DNA of 64,000 bases. Origin: Symsagittifera roscoffensis. Lineage: Eukaryota > Xenacoelomorpha > Acoela > Convolutidae. The stretch lies in assembly GCF_963678635.1 (NCBI RefSeq), contig NC_087069.1, positions 13,428,660-13,492,659 on the forward strand, written 5' to 3'. A model generated the notes under the pieces. That model ran no database searches. It had not been told where the DNA came from and saw only the letters and a program-made list of their open reading frames with translations. This document shows positions 9,568-17,660 of this stretch, piece by piece. A program made the position numbers and the translations under genes. Numbering within the stretch: position 1 is the stretch's first letter; each line of letters opens with the position of its first letter.

Positions 9568-12173
9568 AATTATTAATTTTTCTCCAACTCCTTTTTCTAG
9601 TAACCTCAAATCAAAACATAAACCCTTCCCCTCGTACAGGACCACAAGATTTATTAGTAACACATTACGATTGTGAAGAAAATGAACAAAAAACACTACA
9701 TAAATATGCAATAAATCAAGTATCACAATGTGAAACAGAACCACAAGCTATAGAAACCACAGATATAATAGCAACACTCTATTCAAAAGCCCGAGCAACA
9801 ACAGTTACAGGTTATAAATTCACAGCGACATTTTCCGAAAAGAAAGTACATTGTTCACAAGTCTCCAACGGCAACAAAAACCGACTTGACCATGAATCAT
9901 TCTATCAAAGTAATATAGAACGTCTTTTACATCTCAATCCCGACGATTGTAAAAATGAATTACTTAGACTAAACATCACACAAAATAAAAACTCCCAAAG
10001 AAAATTAGTTAATTTTCAAGTTTTTTCAGACTCTGTACATCAATCACAACTTGAAAGACACCAAGGACATATAAAACTAGACGAAAAATACCCGTATAAC
10101 GGCGCACACGGACGATTAACCTATGACCTACATGATAAACATTGGATACCACACATTGGTATAAATAACCCATCAAACTGCAAAGCAGACACGAAAAATA
10201 AAGGATACCAAGAAATAATGTTTTTCGATTGGAAAATACAACTCGAAAAAATACAACTCACACGAGATTTATCTGATAATACAATGATCTATCAAGGAAT
10301 CCGACTACCTTGTAAAAATGATCAAGGATATTGCGACCCTACAACGAGAACACAAGCAACCATTGTTTGGTTCCCCGAAGATACATGTACAACATTTCAA
10401 GTAGCAAAAATACACGCTCGTATGATAAAATTTCACGAAAAATATTTCATACAATCAATTCCTTATGAACAAGTCCATCCATCACGAAAACTAAGTTCTG
10501 ATTTTAGAAACATAGACAATATAGAAAATAAATTGACACGTTTTCAAATATATCAAGAAACAGAACTTGCATGTAAATACAGGAATCCACTTCACAGAAC
10601 ACAATATTCTGAAATATTAGTTGAATACGAAAAAGGATTCGACATGACCACTGGAAAAGTAAAAATCGACCCATATGCCACAGGTCATCCTCTAAACGAA
10701 GGAACATCCTATATACCAGTTAATTTTGAAAAAAGCAACGGACAACCTGGTGGACATCTAAAACCTTATGACACCAGAAGCACACGCTTACAAGAATTAT
10801 CACTAATGAATACTACATATTTCGGTAATATCCACTATGATATTCATTTAGATATGAAACTAGATTATACAATTAGCCGAATTTTTCAAGAAATGTCACT
10901 CTCCGAATTAGAAACACTACACCAACTATGCGAATTAGAACGAACACAAATATTACAATCACTTGCACTAGCAGTATTAAAAATACCCTACGCAGGATAC
11001 TTATTATCTGGAAATAGATCAAATTTTTTAGACTATGAAGGAAACATCTTATGGTTTTATACTTGTACTAAAAAAGTATCACCACTATACGTTTTTGAAG
11101 ATAAACGATGTTATAAAAGAATCCCTATCTTTTATAAGAATAAAGTACATTTCGTGGATACACTTTCACGAAGAACCTATTTCTGGGTTACCGCAGTCCC
11201 ATGTGGATCAGAAAATAGCCACAATGTAGTACAACTAAACCCTGATGAAAATAAATATTATCTTCTCACTCCATATCCCACATTAATGCAATCACTCAAA
11301 AAATTTTCACCAGAAAGCATTCGCGCTATTGCTCGAAACCCAAATATAGACTTACAATCAATAGGAATCTATTCAAAATCAGATATTCAACATCACATTA
11401 GAACACAACAATTCCAAGAATTATTAACACAAATGGACACTATACAAAGACAATCAATAGACCAAAATTTACGCAAACTTGCAGAAACCGCAGGATTTGC
11501 CGATATCTACACGCAAGACTATAGCGGATATTTTAAAGACATTAAAGATTATATATATCTAAACGGCGAAAAATACCGTCCCCAAGATATATCACCAATC
11601 AACATTTTTAGCTTTGTTACACTCAAGAATGATATCCTTGATTTTCTAGGATGGCCCTACTACATCTTAGAAAAATTGACTATTTTATACGCAATGTTTA
11701 ACTTTATTGGATTTCTTTTCTCACTCTTAAAAGGAATCTACAATACATGTGCTATACACACACAAGTAAACAGACAAGCAAGCGTAGCACGCATACTCTT
11801 TGCAGGATTTTTTGGAATTTTTTCCACATCTATAAACAAAATTCTTTTAGACGCACAAATAAAAGAATATAACACAAAAATAGCAACACGACAAAATACA
11901 TACGACGAAGAACATAACAATGTCGACACACAGCCAACGGCACCACAATTACCACCCCTACCAAATAACCATCCACTATCCCTAGTCCCACGAAATTTTC
12001 GACATTTAGCAATCACACATAATCCAAATTTTCGACTCAATACATCGCAAAGTCCCGTCCAACATATAATGACACATCAATCACAAGATGATAATACTTA
12101 TGAACAAATTATTGAACAGCCCCATACCACCGCTTTTCAATCTCAAAATAATAATTTTTTTAGCCCACGATGA
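9555..12173 (+). CDS. env: Env-like class glycoprotein precursor (872 aa)
   Basis: A transmembrane envelope-type protein. The start ATG lies inside the end of ORF2 and opens with a hydrophobic signal peptide (residues 1 to about 19). The ectodomain is Cys-containing, with an early YDC motif and a following V-S-Q-C motif about 25 residues later, and N-glycosylation sequons (for example NITQ near residue 145 and NTTY near 419). Hydrophobic segments at about 11640-11835 (residues about 695-760) provide the anchor and are followed by a tail of about 110 residues. The Cys spacing of the first 120 residues reminds me of chuvirus-type glycoproteins, which are known to have been captured by insect LTR elements; that is a tentative pattern match. 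The TGA overlaps the next start as ATGA. Confidence 0.8.
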   Translation: MYILKLLIFLQLLFLVTSNQNINPSPRTGPQDLLVTHYDCEENEQKTLHKYAINQVSQCETEPQAIETTDIIATLYSKARATTVTGYKFTATFSEKKVHCSQVSNGNKNRLDHESFYQSNIERLLHLNPDDCKNELLRLNITQNKNSQRKLVNFQVFSDSVHQSQLERHQGHIKLDEKYPYNGAHGRLTYDLHDKHWIPHIGINNPSNCKADTKNKGYQEIMFFDWKIQLEKIQLTRDLSDNTMIYQGIRLPCKNDQGYCDPTTRTQATIVWFPEDTCTTFQVAKIHARMIKFHEKYFIQSIPYEQVHPSRKLSSDFRNIDNIENKLTRFQIYQETELACKYRNPLHRTQYSEILVEYEKGFDMTTGKVKIDPYATGHPLNEGTSYIPVNFEKSNGQPGGHLKPYDTRSTRLQELSLMNTTYFGNIHYDIHLDMKLDYTISRIFQEMSLSELETLHQLCELERTQILQSLALAVLKIPYAGYLLSGNRSNFLDYEGNILWFYTCTKKVSPLYVFEDKRCYKRIPIFYKNKVHFVDTLSRRTYFWVTAVPCGSENSHNVVQLNPDENKYYLLTPYPTLMQSLKKFSPESIRAIARNPNIDLQSIGIYSKSDIQHHIRTQQFQELLTQMDTIQRQSIDQNLRKLAETAGFADIYTQDYSGYFKDIKDYIYLNGEKYRPQDISPINIFSFVTLKNDILDFLGWPYYILEKLTILYAMFNFIGFLFSLLKGIYNTCAIHTQVNRQASVARILFAGFFGIFSTSINKILLDAQIKEYNTKIATRQNTYDEEHNNVDTQPTAPQLPPLPNNHPLSLVPRNFRHLAITHNPNFRLNTSQSPVQHIMTHQSQDDNTYEQIIEQPHTTAFQSQNNNFFSPR

Positions 12174-13969
12174 GCCGCCAACTTGGATCACTACACCGAT
12201 CAAATTCCCATCCAACCAATCTTACCTCTCCAATCCCAATCATACCACTTTTTGCTTTTCCGCCACCCGATTTTCCATCTAGCAATGTAACATCAGGCAT
12301 GAATTCCGACACTAACTCACATATTTCAGTTTTATACTCCATCTCACAGCTAAATAACCCGAATATTGAAACCCCCGATGAATTTGCCGACTCAGAACCA
12401 TCCCCATCCAATAATTTTCATAACCCTTCTAATTTTTCTCAACCTCCTTTTCAACCCATATTGTCCAATAACCCTGACCCAATCACTCCCACACCCTCTT
12501 ATGCTTCCTTAGTTACCCCAACCTACTCCTCATACCATTCTGACCAATCATCTCATTCTCCAGACACCCCCCGAATCTCCCCAGAACTAGATAATTTTAT
12601 TACCCTCCAACAACAACCCTACCACCTTAACACCCCGACCATAAACCAAATCTCCTCCACTACAAATTCATCCAATCCCCCTACACCCTCTTCAAATTAT
12701 ACTGAATCATTAACACCATCATCCACATCCACTATATCTTCACTAAACACTAATAGAGCTTACCGCACTTTTAAAAGAAAATTCCCCAACCATCCTTTCC
12801 CAGCAAAACCAGGAACAGCCCGTGAATACATCAACCACCCCCAGCATACTAACACTAAAGAATTTTTAGCTATCACTTTACCCTCGTTTCCACAATACAC
12901 CTTAAACACCCCTCACGACGCTAACGAAACACGCAACTTTGTAGATGAATACGTTTTAATGCCCACTCTCTCTTGGACCTCATACTATCATTTCACTAAC
13001 CCTCTTTGCTTACCTTTATCCAGCACTTCCATCGATATAGAACGAAACAAAGACATGCTATATCGACTAACTACACCACTAACCGCTAGACAGTTTACTT
13101 ACGTTGGATATAAAAAATCACTAAAAATACACACTGCACCTAGAGCTAATGAATATACACTAGAATACTACGATCACAACATCATCAGAGCTAACCAAGA
13201 TCAATTCTTAGACGACGATCGCTTCGCTAATCCACAAATCACCGAGAAATTTTTCATCAAGACACCATATGTATTTACACTAAACATCTTCGACCGAAAG
13301 TTTGATCACATTATTTCAGAAGCACTAACAAACAAACAAGCATACGAAAGTTTTAAAGAACGCTTCCAAATCTTTTCACTAACCTTTCATTTCCTTGCAC
13401 CACACGAAAGAGATCTGCACTGCTCACATGATATTATGTTGCGCACTAAACAAACACACACATATAGTTATTATCGCTTCATCCAAAATCACTTTGACCT
13501 ACACACACCCTCTAGACAACCACACCATCGTTTTCAATTCATCAATTCAAAGTACACTTCACCGTATTTCCTAAATTTCACATATTGTATTAAAGACACT
13601 AACCTCCATGGTATTCTTCGTAATTATGACCCCATAACCCAAATGTACATTTTCTGCCCCATCACCAAGACCTTCAACGCCGAAGAATCCCGACCCTTCC
13701 TTATCCCGCACGAGTTCCTACAACCTATAGAAATCCCAATTTTAGAATTCATCCACAACACTAAATTCAATCACAAATTATATAATCTAATCCAAAACAC
13801 ACCTTATGAGTTTGCAGTTGGCACTGAAGAACTAACCACTATTAAGGCACTTCAATTGCTTTGGCCACTGCTTCAAACTAAAAATATCATCCGCATCTTA
13901 GCTAAACTACTAACAACTTCAGAACTAATTCACGACATCTTCCCCCACGGTTTTTTCCCCGACGACTAA
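12170..13969 (+). CDS. ORF4: orphan accessory protein (599 aa)
   Basis: Unknown function. The start ATG overlaps the env stop (ATGA), an arrangement also kept in copy 3. Residues 1 to about 195 are Ser/Thr/Pro/Asn-rich and probably disordered. From about residue 200 a denser, probably folded region begins with a basic segment (RTFKRKFPNHPF) and continues to the end with many aromatic residues and a CSHD motif near residue 421; I recognise no family. Relatives at 47695-49496 and, reversed, 22746-24134 preserve the C-terminal two thirds best. No signal peptide or membrane span. The stop TAA (13967) sits three bases before a consensus 5' splice site. Matrix, nucleic-acid-binding or regulatory roles are possible but nothing decides between them. 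Confidence 0.7.
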   Translation: MSRQLGSLHRSNSHPTNLTSPIPIIPLFAFPPPDFPSSNVTSGMNSDTNSHISVLYSISQLNNPNIETPDEFADSEPSPSNNFHNPSNFSQPPFQPILSNNPDPITPTPSYASLVTPTYSSYHSDQSSHSPDTPRISPELDNFITLQQQPYHLNTPTINQISSTTNSSNPPTPSSNYTESLTPSSTSTISSLNTNRAYRTFKRKFPNHPFPAKPGTAREYINHPQHTNTKEFLAITLPSFPQYTLNTPHDANETRNFVDEYVLMPTLSWTSYYHFTNPLCLPLSSTSIDIERNKDMLYRLTTPLTARQFTYVGYKKSLKIHTAPRANEYTLEYYDHNIIRANQDQFLDDDRFANPQITEKFFIKTPYVFTLNIFDRKFDHIISEALTNKQAYESFKERFQIFSLTFHFLAPHERDLHCSHDIMLRTKQTHTYSYYRFIQNHFDLHTPSRQPHHRFQFINSKYTSPYFLNFTYCIKDTNLHGILRNYDPITQMYIFCPITKTFNAEESRPFLIPHEFLQPIEIPILEFIHNTKFNHKLYNLIQNTPYEFAVGTEELTTIKALQLLWPLLQTKNIIRILAKLLTTSELIHDIFPHGFFPDD

Positions 13970-13972
13970 CAG

Positions 13973-14059
13973 GTAAGTATGAATTAAGTAAATATTACTA
14001 AATAATTAAAATATTAAAAAACTCACCATACTTTATCCATGTTTTCTTTAGATTTTTAG
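13973..14059 (+). other. Candidate 87-nt GT-AG intron directly after ORF4
   Basis: Donor AG|GTAAGTAT at 13973 and acceptor TTTTTAG at 14059, A/T-rich between. Aligned positions in copy 2 (22672-22745, minus strand) and copy 3 (49482-49565) also have a GTAAGT/GTAAAT donor and a pyrimidine-rich TTTAG/TTCTAG acceptor, while the interior sequence differs. A nearer AG at 14051 is an alternative, but the alignment of downstream exon sequence favours 14059. Confidence 0.65.
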
Positions 14060-14179
14060 CCTTCATCCGACGATCACCTACAAAAACCACAAAAGACAAA
14101 TAAAAATCGCAAATTTCATCAAACAATTTTAAAATTCTATTAATCTCTTACACTTATAAATTTATAAATTTAATACCAA

Positions 14180-14320
14180 TGCAGTAAATTCATTTCTAAA
14201 ATTTTCCCCACAAGCAGTAAATCTAATTATGATGAAAATTTGTATCTTAAAATTCCCCCATAACTAGCAGTAAATTTCCAAATTCTATGCAGTAAATTAA
14301 TAAAATGCAATTGCAGTACT
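14180..14320 (+). repeat. Cluster of GCAGTAAAT-like words in the 3' UTR
   Basis: Five occurrences of GCAGTAAA(T/C) or GCAGTACT at irregular spacing of about 25-50 nt. Similar clusters occur in copy 3 (49670-49815, partly degraded to GCAGTGAAA, GTAGTAA) and copy 2 (22440-22520, minus strand). Regular recurrence of one word in diverged sequence suggests a repeated RNA site. Confidence 0.5.
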
Positions 14321-14823
14321 AACCTTTTGATATTTTCATTCATTCGCACAGAAATTCTATCCACACTCGCACAGCTCGCCCACGAAGAATTGTTTAAAAT
14401 AATGAATTTCAGTTTCAAGTTTTCACACTCAACAACTCTAACATATAATAACATGTTTCAAACTTTCCTTTAACCCGGTTGGAAAGGAATCATATACTAA
14501 ACAAAACTAACCAACGCAGCTTACTAAATACCACAAATCATAGAATAACAGCATGACTAAGAAAAGGAAACCAACGGTACCCAAACCGGATTAACCCAGT
14601 TTAAAACTGGATAATTTATTCTTTTGAAGACTATTACAAAGTCTTAGAAAGAAATAATAAAACACAAAAAAGTCGAAAGACAAACCCATACCACAAACAA
14701 TTTGCTTTTTGAAAAAAGGACACAACCAACGAAACATAAGAAAAACCACAACAAACCCAACATAAAACGTTGTCACATAACAGGACCCCTCACAAAAACC
14801 GCATGAAATCATACTCCCACTCC

Positions 14824-14885
14824 TGGCCTAACCCACCAGGAAGGACGTCCTGAGCATGCTCTATAGCCGGCCTAACCCACCGTGC
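14824..14885 (+). promoter_or_regulatory. Twin hairpins with identical 9-nt loop (conserved 3' UTR RNA element)
   Basis: Hairpin a: CCTGG, loop CCTAACCCA, CCAGG. Hairpin b: TAGCCGG, the same loop CCTAACCCA, CCG, bulged T, GCTA. Between them lie the palindromes GGACGTCC (14843) and GAGCATGCTC (14852). Copy 3 (50078-50139) and copy 2 (minus strand, about 21898-21976) preserve both loops and most stem pairs while neighbouring 3' UTR sequence has drifted. Function is inferred only. Confidence 0.6.
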
Positions 14886-14922
14886 TACACCCACGCTTTG
14901 TGACCACACCTTTATTTTTAAT

Positions 14923-14950
14923 AAGAGCTACTCAAGGGTGAGTAACTCTT
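14923..14950 (+). promoter_or_regulatory. Conserved 3' UTR hairpin (11-bp stem, 6-nt loop)
   Basis: AAGAGCTACTC pairs with GAGTAACTCTT around loop AAGGGT with one mismatch. Copy 3 has the matching stem-loop at 50178-50201 and copy 2 at about 21837-21861 on the minus strand. Confidence 0.55.
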
Positions 14951-15570
14951 CAAAATAACCGAACTAAAACAAAAAGCTTTTGTGAAAACAACTAACTAAA
15001 ATCATTATTAAAAAATATTAAACTAATAAAAGTTTTATAAAATGTAAAATCACATGATGCAATATATAGATCAGAATACAACACCAAGGACGAACATCAA
15101 AAGACAAGACGACCCCACTACACTCGAGAGAGAATGACCAACTACAATCGATATGCCGCTCACAACCACAACTCAAAGGATTTAGAGTACGACTTGACCT
15201 CGCAGAAAAGGACTTCATTGAACTAGACCAATGACCACCTCGATGTTCAAGTATACGTACAGATCCGAGTAACCAGGCATCCCCTCCACGCACAATCTCC
15301 ACGCCATTCCCAAGCTAGATCAGACACAAAAGAAGTTCTCCCCGAAGAACAGAAAAACCTGACATAGCCAACCATTCTGAAATCAGAATTGATTTTGTTG
15401 CAGAGACTCAGTCGTTGTCACAAGAAGAACACAACGTCTTATGTCCCTAACTCCAGCTTCCTGAAACTTCTTTAACAAAGAAGAAGCGGAAGAAAATTAT
15501 GATGTTCGCCAAATACCAACGTCCATCATCCACCCTTGAATTACAGAAGAACTGTTCTAAAAAACTCTGT

Positions 15571-15584
15571 AAAACCCGGATGGG
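15571..15584 (+). promoter_or_regulatory. Putative plus-strand primer region before the 3' LTR
   Basis: AAAACCCGGATGGG abuts the LTR and is identical or nearly so before the 3' LTRs of copies 2 and 3. It occupies the place of the polypurine tract but is only partly purine (GGATGGG), which is atypical. Confidence 0.5.
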
Positions 15585-15994
15585 TGGAACCTGATCTAAA
15601 CTATATTTTATGATTGGATAAATTAAATGTTTTACCAATGTAAAGTATTTAATATTAACCAATCATGATCCATCTAACTAACAACCCACTTATTTGTAAG
15701 TGCTGAAGTTACTTGTAATTTCAGCACCAGAGAGATTTGAATTTAACTTAGAAATTAGTTGGACTCTCCCGAGCACTTCAGCAGCCGCAATAAACCAGTA
15801 TACCCTAGATCTATTGAGCCTAGCAGAGACTAGTTAAACAACCTGAGACTAGATAGTATAAGAGTAAGATTAGGATCGGTATTAGACTAAGAAGTTGCAC
15901 GAATCTATCCGGCCGAAAATAAGATAGCGTGACGAGCAGACGGTGTACCCTATCCGAAATTACTCTATGAGTTATACACCCCAGTCCTAACTCA
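15585..15994 (+). repeat. 3' LTR of copy 1 (410 bp)
   Basis: Begins TGGAACCTGATC and ends CTAACTCA, giving canonical TG...CA ends. It aligns along its whole length with the LTRs at 29369, 50837 and 56492 and, reversed, 20840. It contains the GTGCTGAA-type palindrome (15700-15727), AATAAA (15789) and a TATAAGAG box-like word (15857). Confidence 0.93.
15700..15727. promoter_or_regulatory. 13-bp palindrome in LTR U3
   Basis: Arms of 13 bp around TT, here with one mismatch; found in all five LTRs (29484-29511, 50952-50979, 56607-56634, 21073-21100). A possible regulatory protein site. Confidence 0.5.
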
Positions 15995-16343
15995 GTATGG
16001 CAAACAAAAAAGAGCTTAAGATTTTAACGATAAACATGAAATTCCATATATAGCAATTTTGACACTCTGTGTTTTGGGAACTTTGACTCAGAGATTTTGT
16101 TTTTACCTCAAAATTTGCTCAAACTTCAATCAAACTACTGATTTTTCTTTGATGTCTGGTATCTCATAAATTGTAGTTAGTAATTTTTTAATGACATTAA
16201 TACGACACAAAAACCTGAATAATAAAATGTAATGGCTTTTTTATATATAAAATTAATGAAAATTTCTGTTATCATTATCGAAGTGTTCCTAAAATTTTTA
16301 AAAAAAACAGTTGTCAGGCAGCGACGGATCTAGGATTTTCCAA

Positions 16344-16391
<48 letters not shown>

Positions 16392-16594
16392 ACTTTTTTT
16401 AGGTCTACAAAGTTGATTTTCTAAGCTTTCAGTAATCACTAAAAATATCTTAAGACTATACCAAAGGAGGGCCCTTCGGGTATGCAGGAGGTCGAACCAC
16501 TAGAGAACCCCCCTTCTCTCCCCCTCCCCTCCTGTTTTCTTGTTTTGGCATATAAGTCGGTGTATGGTCATAAATAAAAAAAGAAAAAATTTTG
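15995..16594. other. Intergenic DNA with a hAT-MITE-like fragment and a (TA)n run
   Basis: No gene seen. CAGCGACGGATCTAGGATTTT at about 16319-16339 matches the terminus of the hAT-like MITE at 52464-52728, followed by a (TA)n microsatellite of about 36 bp (16351-16387). Confidence 0.5.
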
Positions 16595-16654
16595 TCAAAG
16601 ATGCTAATCTTACAATTTCCATATTTGGAAACTCTATGACTAGCATTTTTTGTT
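16595..16654. repeat. Short palindromic MITE relic
   Basis: An imperfect inverted repeat: AGATGCTAATCTTACAATTT on the left and CTATGACTAGCATTTTTTG on the right. It is a minimal member of the family at 17124-17290. Confidence 0.45.
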
Positions 16655-17123
16655 GGCGACAGCAAAATTTTTTTTTCGAAATTGCCTCAAAAATTATTTT
16701 TGTTTTTTTAATCGAAAAACGAAATTTGTGCTCAAACAATTTTTTTCAAAAAAAATATACATTACTTTATTGTGTGCATAACGAAGTCCTGGATGCACAA
16801 AAGTTGAGTTTTTTGCGTTTCTTTGGATGGCTCTTTTAAAAAACGCTTAAAACTTCCATTTATTTTGTTTGGCATGTTTTTGTATGCCTTGATCAATGCA
16901 TGATTAACTAAAACCTCAAAAACTCAAAAAAAAAATCATCCTTGGAAGTTTTTGCCAAACTTTAAAAATTCGATACTTCCATTATATCATTTGTGTAAGA
17001 CAAATCTAAGACAAGTCAGGCCGCCTCCAAAGCTTTGAAATTGCAAAACAATCATAACTGTGGTGACTCTACTTTTGAGTAACCAATGCCTTTGTCACTC
17101 GTTTTCGGTTATACGAACACCGC
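16655..17123. other. Intergenic DNA
   Basis: AT-rich with A and T homopolymers; I see no gene, RNA or defined repeat here. Confidence 0.5.
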
Positions 17124-17290
17124 CCAAAAATGCTAGTCATGCAATTATCAGATATGAAAAATCACTGATCATAGACTTTTCACGCAATTTTCTGTAATTA
17201 TGGAATTGTTCTCAATCATGAATAGTGTATGATTAGCATTTTTCCATATATGAAAATTGTATGACTAGCATTTTTGGTCAACCCGGGATT
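17124..17290. repeat. Palindromic MITE (CCCGGGTTGACC family)
   Basis: Left arm CCAAAAATGCTAGTCATGCAA is matched by the inverted right arm ending in GACTAGCATTTTTGG; the right side continues into GTCAACCCGGG. The reverse complement of that end matches the start of 25389-25515. Non-coding, small and palindromic, as expected of a MITE. Confidence 0.55.
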
Positions 17291-17459
17291 TTACCTCTAT
17301 GACTTGCTAATTTCCGGTTTATCGCAATTTCTCAAAAAGATGTGAACAGTGTACAGTTGACAATAAAACGCTCACTTCTGAATTTTGTTTTGTTTCAAAC
17401 CTGCAAACAGACTAAAAAGTAAGCTGCGGCAAAAGAACAGATTCGGCTACAAAAAAAAA

Positions 17460-17660
17460 TGTCGCTACCGGTACGGGAGTCTTAAGGAAAATTATCAATT
17501 ATCTTGGATTCTCATTTTCAGTCTCATCAAAATCAAAATAAATGAGTATAATTGATTAGAAATTGATTATAATATTATTTTTTGTCAAAATAAAAAACTC
17601 CATTTTATTCGGTGTCAATCAGTTAAAATGGATTATAATAAATTTGTAGTATAAACACAG
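17460..17660. repeat. Degraded member of the ATCGATTATA MITE family
   Basis: From GGTACGGGAGTCTTAAGG onward the order of blocks (TTGGATT, TCAGTCTC, GATTATAAT, ATTTTTT, AAAACTCC) follows the MITE at 18812-19491. Confidence 0.5.

Larger units (their letters stand above)
14060..15570 (+). other. Long 3' untranslated region of copy 1
   Basis: About 1.5 kb without a credible gene. It contains a cluster of GCAGTAAAT-like words (14180-14320), an AACCCGGTTGG block near 14475, a palindrome around CCAGTTTAAAACTGG (14597), a strongly conserved structured block (14820-14950), and then the tract leading to the LTR. Copies 2 and 3 carry the same order, though copy 3 lacks the part equivalent to about 14385-14610. 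Confidence 0.6.
1..15994 (+). mobile_element. Copy 1: giant env-bearing Ty3/gypsy LTR retrotransposon, 5' end off window
   Basis: The order gag, protease, RT, RNase H, integrase, then an env-like gene defines a Ty3/gypsy (Metaviridae-type) element with retrovirus-like content. The window opens inside gag; by comparison with copies 3 and 4 about 2.7 kb (5' LTR, leader, gag start) lies to the left, so the full element would be about 18.7 kb. The long frames (3-7412, 8434-9567, 9555-12173, 12170-13969) are all uninterrupted, unlike those of the other three copies, so this is the youngest or best-conserved copy here. The 3' LTR ends at 15994 in TAACTCA. Bases following it are GTAT; the matching left target site is not visible. 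Confidence 0.93.
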
